From: Chromobacterium sphagni
GTDB taxonomy: Bacteria > Pseudomonadota > Gammaproteobacteria > Burkholderiales > Chromobacteriaceae
Assembly: GCF_001855555.1 (NCBI RefSeq)
Contig: NZ_MKCT01000036.1
Coordinates: forward strand, 1-35,795
DNA: 35,795 nt
Reading direction: 5' to 3'
Under the pieces are notes generated by a model, which did no database searches, was not told the origin of the DNA, and saw only the letters and a program-made list of their open reading frames with translations. This document shows, piece after piece, positions 25,222-33,050 of this stretch (within the stretch, counting starts at the first letter, position 1; each line of letters starts with the position of its first letter). The position numbers and the translations under genes are program-made.

Positions 25222-28200
25222 ACTGGAATTCGCAAGATACCAACGGGAACGATGAAGTCGCCGAGTTGCACCGGCAGATCAAGGACCGCAGGCTGAGTCC
25301 GGCCGAGGCGGCGCAATTGCTGGAGAGCGTTCGCGCCTTGCTGCGCAGCAAGGCGGAGGCGGAGCCGTCGGCCGGCGCGATCGCCGATTTGTCAGACGCC
25401 GATGTGATGGAATATTTCCGGCAGCGGATCGCGGCGGGGCTGCAGCTGCCGGCCGGGCGGCTGGAACTGGACGAGCCGCTGGAGAAATACGGCATAGACT
25501 CCGTCGTCGTCATGCAGGTGACAAGCGAGCTGGAAACCGTTTTCGGCCCCTTGTCCAAGACCTTGTTTTTCGAATACCAGACGGTGGACGCCATCGGCCG
25601 GTATTTCCTCAATGCCCACCGGCCGGCGCTGACGCGCCTGCTTGGCAAAAGCGTGGCCGCGCCGCTCGCGCGCAAGTCGGCCGAAGCGCCGCGCTTGCCG
25701 CCGCGGCCGTCTCCGTCCCCGGCCCGATCCGGCGTCGCGCCATCGTCGCCTGTGCCGCCGCAGCCGGCGGCGGCCGAGCGTGCCGATATCGCCATCATAG
25801 GCCTGAACGGCCGTTACCCGCAGGCGCCGGACCTGGACGCGTTCTGGGACAATCTGCAGTCCGGCCGCGACTGCGTCGGCGAGATCCCGGCTGAACGCTG
25901 GGACTACCGGCTCTACTTCGACGAGCGCAAGGGCACGGCCGGCAAGAGCTATAGCAAATGGGGCGGCTTCCTGGACGGCGTCGACCAGTTCGATCCGCTG
26001 TTCTTCAACATCTCGCCGCGCGAGGCGCAGCTGATGGACCCGCAGGAGCGGCTGTTCCTGCAATGCGCCTACCAGACGCTGGAGGACGCCGGCTATACCC
26101 GCGAATCGCTGGCCGGGGCCAAGGTCGGCGTGTTCGTCGGCGTGATGTACGAGGAGTATCCGCTGTACGGCGGACTGCTCGCCGGCCAGGAGCCGCTGCC
26201 GGCGCTGGGCGGCAGTCCGTCCTCGATCGCCAACCGGGTTTCCTATTTCTGCAACTTCAACGGTCCCAGCCTGGCGCTGGACACCATGTGCTCATCGTCG
26301 CTGACGGCGTTGCATATCGCCTGCCAGAACCTGCGGCTGGGCGAGTGCGAGCTGGCGCTGGCCGGCGGGGTCAATGTCTCCATCCATCCGAACAAGTATC
26401 TGGCGCTGAGCCAGGGGCAGTTCGTTTCCAGCAAGGGGCGCTGCGCCAGCTTCGGCGAGGGCGGCGACGGCTACGTGCCCGGCGAGGGCGTCGGCGCGGT
26501 GCTGTTGAAGCCGCTGGCGCGGGCAGAGGCCGACCGCGACCACATCTACGGCGTGATCAAGGCCACCAGCATCAATCACGGCGGCCGCAGCAACGGCTAC
26601 TCGGTGCCGAACCCGAGCGCGCAGAGCGAGGTGATCGCTGCGGCGCTGGAGAGGGCGGGGGTGGCGCCGGGGGCGGTCAGCTATGTCGAGGCGCACGGCA
26701 CCGGCACCGAGCTGGGCGATCCGATAGAGATCGCCGGCCTGAGCAAGGCTTTCCGGCAACGCGGCGGGGAGGCGCTGCTGCAGACCTGCGCGATAGGCTC
26801 GGTGAAGTCAGCGATAGGCCATGGCGAAAGCGCGGCGGGGATAGCGGGGCTGACCAAGGTGCTGCTGCAGATGCGGCACGGCCAGCTGGCGCCCAGCCTG
26901 CATTCGCGGGAGCTGAACCGGCATATCGATTTCGGCAGCACGCCGTTCCGGGTGCAGCGCGAGTTGCAGGAGTGGAAGCGTCCGTTGCTGACGGTGGACG
27001 GGGTGGAGCGGGAGTTTCCGCGGATCGCGGGGATTTCATCGTTCGGCGCTGGCGGGGCCAATGCGCATGTGATCGTCGAGGAGTACCGGGCGCGGGAGGC
27101 GGAGCCGGCGGCGTCGGGGCCGGCGGTGATCGTGCTGTCGGCGCGCAGCGACGAGCAGCTGCGGCGGCAGGCGCGGAATTTGCTGGAGGCGATCCGCCGG
27201 GGGGGCTGGGGCGACGACAGGCTGGCGTCGCTGGCGCACACCTTGCAGAGCGGCCGGGAGGCGATGGAGGAAAGGCTGGCGGCGGTGGTGCCGGACATGG
27301 CGTCGCTGCGGGAGAGGCTGGAGCAGGCGTGCGCGGCGGATCCCGATCTGAGCGGCTGGAGCCGGGGGACCGCGTCGCGGGGGCGGGACATGCTGTCCTT
27401 GCTGGCCGACGACCAGGATCTGCAGCAATTGCTGCGTAAATGGGTGGCGGGCGGCAAGCTCCCGCGGCTGGCCGAGCTGTGGGCACAGGGGCTGGCGTTT
27501 GACTGGAGCTGCCTGTATCCGGCTGGCGGCCATCCCCGTCGTCTCAGCCTGCCCGGCTACCCGTTCGCCACCAAGCGCTATTGGGGCGGGAAGCGCGTCG
27601 AAGCGGCGGTGGACCAGCCGGCGCCGACCGCGGCACGCACATTGCCGGCGCTGGCGGAGCGCGGCGGATCGACGCCGTCGCCGCTGGCGCTGCCGGCGAT
27701 CACGCTCAGCCCGCTGGACCGGCCCGCGGCCGCCGCCGTCGCCGAACCGGCGCGCCAGGAGCCTCAAGCCGCGCCTAGGATCGATTCCAGCCTGCTGCGG
27801 GAACAACTGCGCGCCAGCCTGGCGCAGGCCTTGTGCGCGGAGCCGGACGAGCTCGATCCGGAGCGCCCGTTCAGCGAGCTGGGGCTGGACTCCGTGGTCG
27901 GCGTCGAGTGGAACCGTGAGATCAATAAGGTGTTCGGACTGTCGATGCCGACATCGGCGCTGTACGACTATCCAACGCTGACCTTGCTGGCCGGCCATCT
28001 GCGGCAATCTGCGGCGCCGGCGGACGGGGCGGAAGCTGTGGGCTCCCGGCCTGAGCCGGTGAGCCGGCGGGATGCGGCGCCGGTCGCGCCGTCGCCCAGC
28101 ATTGCGCCGGCCCTGACGGCAAGCCTGGCCGATGCGCTTTACGCCGAGGTGGCCGACATTCCACCGGACAGGCTGTTTGCCGATCTGGGCGTCGACTCGG

Positions 28201-31200
28201 TGATAGGCGTCGAGTGGGTGCGCAAGATCAACGAGACGCTGGGCGTCGATCTGAAGGCGACCGCGCTGTTCGAGCACCCGACGATCCGGCAGTTGGCCGC
28301 GCATGTGGCGGCGGAGCAGGCGGCGCAGCCGGCGGCGGCGGATCTGCCTGAGAGGCCGGTGCAGGTCGTCGAGCTTGTAGAGGTCGTTGCGGCTGTCGAG
28401 GCCGGGCCGCGGACCGCCGGCATCGCCGACGGCAGGATCGCCATCATCGGCGCTTCCGGCCGCTATCCCGACGCCGCGGATCTGGACCAATACTGGCGCA
28501 ATCTGGCGGCGGGCCGGGATTCGGTGCGCGAAGTGCCGGCGGCGCGCTGGGACATGCGCGAGCATTACGACGCCAAAGTGCCTTCGGACGGAAAAATATA
28601 CTGCCGCTGGCTGGGCGCGCTCGACGACGTCGATTGCTTCGATCCGCTGTTTTTCAATATCAGTCCGGCCGAGGCGGAGCTGACCGATCCCCAGCACCGG
28701 CTGTTCCTGGAGGAGTGCCACCAGGCCTTCGAGGACGCCGGCTATTCGCCGGCGCAGCTGGACGGCAGCAATTGCGGCGTCTATCTCGGCGTGATGGGTA
28801 GCGAGTACGCGCAGATCGTCGCCCGGCACCGCCGCGGCAGCGCGACCGGCAACAGCTCGGCGATAGGCGCCGGACGGGTTTCCTACCACTTCAATCTGAA
28901 GGGGCCGGCCATTCCGGTCGATACGGCCTGCTCGTCGTCGCTGGTGGCGATTCATCTGGCGGTGCAGGCCCTGCAAAGCGGCGCCGTAGACATGGCGTTG
29001 GCTGGCGGCGTCTCCCTGTATCTGCTGCCGGAAACCTATGTCCGCATGTGCGAGGCGGGCATGCTGTCGCCGGACGGCCGCTGCAAGGCCTTCGACAACG
29101 GCGCGGACGGCTTCGTGCCGGGCGAGGGCGTAGGCGTGGTGCTGCTCAAGCGGCTGCAGGACGCCGAGCGCGATGGCGACCATATTCAGGGGCTCATCAT
29201 CGGCTCGGCGGTCAATCAGGACGGCAAGACCAACGGCATCACCGCCCCCAGCATGAAGAGCCAGCGCGCGCTGATCCACGACATGTACGCGCGTAACGGC
29301 ATCGATCCGCACAGCCTGGGCTATGTCGAGGCGCACGGCACCGGGACCAAGCTGGGCGACCCCATCGAGCTGGCGGCGCTGGCCGCCGCCTTCGGCGACG
29401 GCGGTCGGCGGCAGTTCTGCGCGCTGGGTTCGGTCAAGAGCAATATCGGCCACGCGACAGCGGCGGCAGGGGTGGCTGGAGTACACAAGGTCTTGTTGTG
29501 CCTGCGGCACCGCCAGTTGGTTCCCAGCCTGCATTTCAGCCGGGAGAACGAGCATTTCCGTTTCGCCGGCTCGCCTTTCTATGTCAATACCGAGCTGCGG
29601 CCATGGCCGGACGCTGGCGCCGCGCCGCGCCGAGCGGGGATCAGCTCGTTCGGTTACAGCGGCACCAATGCCCATGTGGTGATGGAGGAGTATGTCGCGC
29701 CGCCGCGCCGCGCGCAGGCGGCCGGCCCGTTCTTCGTCGTACTGTCGGCCAGAACCGAGGCCCAGCTTGCGCGCCGCGCCGAGCAGCTGCTGGAGGAAAT
29801 CCGGCAGCGGCCGCTAAGCGACGCCGATCTGCCCGATCTCGCCTACACGCTGCAGACCGGCAGGGCGGCGATGGAATATCGCCTTGGCGTCGCCGTCGCC
29901 GACATCGCGTCGCTGGCCGGGGTATTGCGCGACTTTCTGCACGGACTGCCGCTGCCGGCGAACGCGCTACGCGGCTGCGTTTTCAGCCATGACGAGCCGC
30001 GGCCCGACGCGGCCGGCGGCAGCATGATGGCCCGCTGGATCGCCGGCCACGCCTGCGATTGGGACATGCTGTATCCGGCCGGACAGCGTCCAAGGCGCAT
30101 CCGGCTGCCCGGCTATCCCTTCCTCAAGCAGCGTTGTTGGGCCGACGCCGCCGAGCCGGTCGGCGCGATGGCGCCGGCGCGGCCGGCCGAGCCCGCCGTC
30201 GGCGAAGCGGTGCAGACCCTGCTGCCGTGCTGGGAGCTGTGCGAACCGCAAGCCCTGGTCCCGGCTGAGGGCAGACCGTCCATGGTTTTCCTCGGCGTCG
30301 TCCACGGGGCCTTGCGCGAGGAGCTGGCGTTGGCCTTCCCGCAGGCCCGCTTTCTTGCGGTGGCGCCGGAGGCCTCGATCGACGAGCTGGTCGGCGTCTT
30401 GGGCGCGCCGGGCGCTGTCGAGGCCTTGACCTGGCTGTTGCCGGCGGACGCGATCGACGCCGCCGACGATGGCCTGCACGCCGAACGGCAGGCGGCGGGG
30501 GTCCGCTTCGGCTTCCGCCTGCTCAAGGCGCTGCTGGCCCTGGGCTACGGCGGCCGGCCGCTGCGGCTGAATGTGGTGAGCTGGCAGACGCAGAGCATCC
30601 GTGACGAGGCGGTCTATCCGACGCATGCCAGCGTGCACGGACTGGTCGGCTCCCTGGCTAAGGAGTATCCGGGATGGTCGGTGCAACTGGCCGACCTCGA
30701 GCTTGGCGATCCGCAAGCGGCGCGCCGGCTGCGGGCATGCCTGGGCTTCGCCGCCGATGCTGGCGGCGACGCTCATGCCTGGCGGAGCGGCAACTGGTAT
30801 CGGCAGCAACTGTTGCCGGTAGACCTGCCCTTGGACAACACGCCCGCGCCGTTCCGGCAAGGGGGCGTTTATGTGGTCATCGGCGGCGCCGGCGGGGTGG
30901 GCGAGGCTTTCAGCGAGCATCTGATCCGCCGTTATCAGGCCAGGATGGTCTGGATAGGGCGGCGTGCCTACGACGCCGAAATCGCCGCTCGCTGCGATCG
31001 GTTGCAAGGCCTGGGTCCCCGGCCGCTTTACTTCCAGGCGGACGCGGCCGATCCCGCCGCGCTGGCCGGGGCGTGCGCGCAGATCCGCGCCAGGCTGGGC
31101 GCGATCCATGGGCTGGTGCATAGCGCGATCGTCCTGCAGGACAGGAGCCTCCAGGGAATGGACGAGCAACGCTTCATGGCCGGCTTGCGCGCCAAGGTCG

Positions 31201-31646
31201 ATACCAGCGTCGGCCTCGCGCGGGCCTTCGGGCAGGCGGGGCTGGACTTCGTGCTGTTCTTTTCATCGATGCAAAGTTTCATGAAGGCGCCGGGGCAAAG
31301 CAATTACGCAGCCGGCTGCGCGTTCAGCGACGCCTTCGCCCATCGGTTGGGCCAGGCCTGGGCCTGCCCGGTGAAAATCATGAACTGGGGATATTGGGGC
31401 GGGACCGGCATCGTCGCCGACGCCTCGTACCGGCAACGGATGGCGGCGATGGGAATAGGCTCGATCGAGCCTGAAGAGGGCATGGCGGCGCTGGAGCAGC
31501 TGCTGTGCTCGCCAATCAGGCAATTGGCGGTGGTGAAGCGCGCCGAGCTGGCGCCGGTCGCCGCCGAATTCGTGGAACCATGGGCCGGGCAGACGATTCT
31601 CGCGCCGCAGTCGGCGCCGGAGATGGAAACGATATGGAACGACTAA
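25218..31646 (+). CDS. Trans-AT polyketide synthase: module-5 ACP, module 6, module 7 (KS-KR)
   Basis: This is a 2142-aa PKS. ATG 25218 overlaps the upstream stop (ATGA), with GGGAG 11 bases before it; a GTG at 25206 is in frame but lies inside the ribosome-binding region. Order: N-terminal docking helices (about 1-50), ACP (Ser95), KS6 (188-623, Cys358), ACP (Ser892), ACP (Ser994), KS7 (1072-1492, Cys1238), KR (GGAGGVG 1889-1895, Tyr2030). No AT is present. It therefore starts and ends in the middle of modules: the ACP completes module 5, and the KR lacks an ACP, which the next protein supplies with a methyltransferase. The stop overlaps the next gene by 13 bases, so the three PKS genes look translationally coupled. 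Confidence 0.95.
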   Translation: MNWNSQDTNGNDEVAELHRQIKDRRLSPAEAAQLLESVRALLRSKAEAEPSAGAIADLSDADVMEYFRQRIAAGLQLPAGRLELDEPLEKYGIDSVVVMQVTSELETVFGPLSKTLFFEYQTVDAIGRYFLNAHRPALTRLLGKSVAAPLARKSAEAPRLPPRPSPSPARSGVAPSSPVPPQPAAAERADIAIIGLNGRYPQAPDLDAFWDNLQSGRDCVGEIPAERWDYRLYFDERKGTAGKSYSKWGGFLDGVDQFDPLFFNISPREAQLMDPQERLFLQCAYQTLEDAGYTRESLAGAKVGVFVGVMYEEYPLYGGLLAGQEPLPALGGSPSSIANRVSYFCNFNGPSLALDTMCSSSLTALHIACQNLRLGECELALAGGVNVSIHPNKYLALSQGQFVSSKGRCASFGEGGDGYVPGEGVGAVLLKPLARAEADRDHIYGVIKATSINHGGRSNGYSVPNPSAQSEVIAAALERAGVAPGAVSYVEAHGTGTELGDPIEIAGLSKAFRQRGGEALLQTCAIGSVKSAIGHGESAAGIAGLTKVLLQMRHGQLAPSLHSRELNRHIDFGSTPFRVQRELQEWKRPLLTVDGVEREFPRIAGISSFGAGGANAHVIVEEYRAREAEPAASGPAVIVLSARSDEQLRRQARNLLEAIRRGGWGDDRLASLAHTLQSGREAMEERLAAVVPDMASLRERLEQACAADPDLSGWSRGTASRGRDMLSLLADDQDLQQLLRKWVAGGKLPRLAELWAQGLAFDWSCLYPAGGHPRRLSLPGYPFATKRYWGGKRVEAAVDQPAPTAARTLPALAERGGSTPSPLALPAITLSPLDRPAAAAVAEPARQEPQAAPRIDSSLLREQLRASLAQALCAEPDELDPERPFSELGLDSVVGVEWNREINKVFGLSMPTSALYDYPTLTLLAGHLRQSAAPADGAEAVGSRPEPVSRRDAAPVAPSPSIAPALTASLADALYAEVADIPPDRLFADLGVDSVIGVEWVRKINETLGVDLKATALFEHPTIRQLAAHVAAEQAAQPAAADLPERPVQVVELVEVVAAVEAGPRTAGIADGRIAIIGASGRYPDAADLDQYWRNLAAGRDSVREVPAARWDMREHYDAKVPSDGKIYCRWLGALDDVDCFDPLFFNISPAEAELTDPQHRLFLEECHQAFEDAGYSPAQLDGSNCGVYLGVMGSEYAQIVARHRRGSATGNSSAIGAGRVSYHFNLKGPAIPVDTACSSSLVAIHLAVQALQSGAVDMALAGGVSLYLLPETYVRMCEAGMLSPDGRCKAFDNGADGFVPGEGVGVVLLKRLQDAERDGDHIQGLIIGSAVNQDGKTNGITAPSMKSQRALIHDMYARNGIDPHSLGYVEAHGTGTKLGDPIELAALAAAFGDGGRRQFCALGSVKSNIGHATAAAGVAGVHKVLLCLRHRQLVPSLHFSRENEHFRFAGSPFYVNTELRPWPDAGAAPRRAGISSFGYSGTNAHVVMEEYVAPPRRAQAAGPFFVVLSARTEAQLARRAEQLLEEIRQRPLSDADLPDLAYTLQTGRAAMEYRLGVAVADIASLAGVLRDFLHGLPLPANALRGCVFSHDEPRPDAAGGSMMARWIAGHACDWDMLYPAGQRPRRIRLPGYPFLKQRCWADAAEPVGAMAPARPAEPAVGEAVQTLLPCWELCEPQALVPAEGRPSMVFLGVVHGALREELALAFPQARFLAVAPEASIDELVGVLGAPGAVEALTWLLPADAIDAADDGLHAERQAAGVRFGFRLLKALLALGYGGRPLRLNVVSWQTQSIRDEAVYPTHASVHGLVGSLAKEYPGWSVQLADLELGDPQAARRLRACLGFAADAGGDAHAWRSGNWYRQQLLPVDLPLDNTPAPFRQGGVYVVIGGAGGVGEAFSEHLIRRYQARMVWIGRRAYDAEIAARCDRLQGLGPRPLYFQADAADPAALAGACAQIRARLGAIHGLVHSAIVLQDRSLQGMDEQRFMAGLRAKVDTSVGLARAFGQAGLDFVLFFSSMQSFMKAPGQSNYAAGCAFSDAFAHRLGQAWACPVKIMNWGYWGGTGIVADASYRQRMAAMGIGSIEPEEGMAALEQLLCSPIRQLAVVKRAELAPVAAEFVEPWAGQTILAPQSAPEMETIWND
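25390..25620 (+). other. ACP of split module 5 at the N-terminus of the second PKS
   Basis: Ser95 lies in YGIDSVVVMQV. The domain resembles ACP3/ACP4 (both share FGPLSKTLFFE after the serine) but is clearly diverged from them, unlike the KS-DH-KR part of the module. It has no branching Trp. The preceding about 50 residues are charged and helix-prone and probably dock with the C-terminal tail of the first PKS. Confidence 0.8.
25779..28320 (+). other. PKS module 6: KS - ACP - ACP (second beta-branching pair)
   Basis: KS6 has Cys358 and EAHGTGT. The usual KSNIGH is KSAIGH, with Ala532 in place of Asn; the catalytic His is kept. Its first about 100 residues nearly match KS4/KS5 at DNA level. The two ACPs have Ser892 in GLDSVVGVEW (Trp898) and Ser994 in GVDSVIGVEW (Trp1000), both with the beta-branching Trp. 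Unlike the module-1 pair, these two ACPs differ considerably from each other. There is no KR, DH or ER, so the beta-ketone should be branched, probably to a methyl-bearing olefin extending the triene. Confidence 0.87.
28431..31600 (+). other. PKS module 7 (KS - KR part)
   Basis: KS7 (Cys1238) contains TGNSSAIGAGRVSYHFNLKG, similar to KSs that follow beta-branching modules, matching its position after module 6. The KR has its nucleotide motif at 1889-1895 and Tyr2030 in SNYAAGCAF. The residue four after the Tyr is Cys2034 rather than the Asn of KR2-KR5. The NWGYWGG...GIGSIEPEEGM ending is one I associate with KRs paired with C-methyltransferases, and the next protein starts with one. Confidence 0.85.
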
Positions 31647-33050
31647 GCGTATTCGCAAGCCAGCCGCCGGCGTCGCAGCCGGCGCTGGCGAACAGCGACT
31701 TCACCGCCTTGCTACTGGACACGCTGTGGCGGCAACTGGAGACAATGGGTTTCGAGCTCGGCGCCGATGGCTGGCGCGCGCGGGCGCAGACGCTGCCGTT
31801 GTATTCACGCTGGCTGGGCGAAAGCGCCCGGATGCTGCGCGCGAGCGGTTATCCGTCCGCCAAGGCCTGCGACAGTCTGGACGCCTTGTGGCGGCGCTGG
31901 GAAACGCTGGGCCGGAGCGGATTTTTCGCCCAGGCCGGCCTGGCCAGGCAGGCCGAGCTGGTGGAGGGAACGCTGCGGGCGCTGCCGGACATCCTGAGCG
32001 GCAGACAGCGCGTGACCGACCTGCTGTTTCCGAACGCGTCGATGGCCAAGGTCGAGGGAATTTACAAGGCCAATGCCCAGGCCGATTATTTCAATAATGT
32101 GGTGGCTGGCGGCATCGGCGCGATCATCCGGGCCAGGCAGGCGCAGGGCGAGCCGTTCCGCCTGCGCATTCTGGAAATCGGCGGCGGCACCGGCGGCACC
32201 AGCGAGGTGGTCTTCGACACGTTGCGGCCGTTCCAGGATTGCGTGGAGGCCTATGTCTACACCGACATCTCCAAAGCCTTTCTGCTGCATGCCGAGGATG
32301 TCTACGGGCCGGGCAGGCCGTATCTGCGCTATCAGCTGCTCGACATCCAGCAGCCGGTGCGGGAGCAAGGCCTGGCCATCGGCGACTTCGATGTGGTGAT
32401 CGCGGCGAATGTGCTGCACGCGACCCGCAACATCCGGACGACGCTGCGCAACGCCAAGGCTTTGCTGAAGCGCAATGGCGTGTTGTTGGTGAACGAGATT
32501 GTCGAGAACAATCTATTCGCGCATCTGACTTTCGGCCTGACCGAGGGCTGGTGGCTGGTGGAGGACGCCGAGCTGCGCATCGAGGGTTGCCCGGCGCTGT
32601 CGGTCGACGGCTGGAGCGCCTTGCTGCGGGAGGAGGGTTTCGACCGCGTGCGCTGGCCCGCCGCCGAGGCCAGACGGCTGGGGCAGCAGGTTTTCATGGC
32701 CCGCAGCGACGGGCAGATTCGCCAGCCAGCCCATGTCGGGGCCGATCCCGCGCCCGCCGCCGCAAGCGCGCCGGCCCCCGAGGCGGCGCCCACGCCGGAC
32801 GACGAATTGAGCGAAAGCATCCGCGGCGCCATTGCCGAGCAGCTGCGCGTCAATCTGCGGTTGTCGGCCGGACAGATACATTACAGCGCACCTTTCGGCG
32901 ATTACGGCGTCGACTCGATTACCGGCGTCAAGCTGGTCCATCAGCTCAACGAGACGTTGGGCATAAGCCTGGAGACCTCCCATCTGTACGACTACAGCAC
33001 GATACGGAGCCTGGCGGAGCACATCCGGCTGAGCTGGGGTGAGCGGGTGG
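31634..33050 (+). other. Module 7 completion: C-methyltransferase - ACP
   Basis: The methyltransferase and ACP (Ser428) complete the KS7-KR7 carried by the previous protein, giving a predicted alpha-methyl-beta-hydroxy unit. The break lies between KR and MT, with no obvious long docking domain; the first about 25 residues of the third PKS are the only candidate. Confidence 0.8.

Noticed and set aside
27891-28200. Tandem ACPs of module 6 as a recent duplication
   Set aside because: The two ACPs differ in most residues outside the DSV.GVEW core, so a recent duplication is not supported, unlike the module-1 pair.
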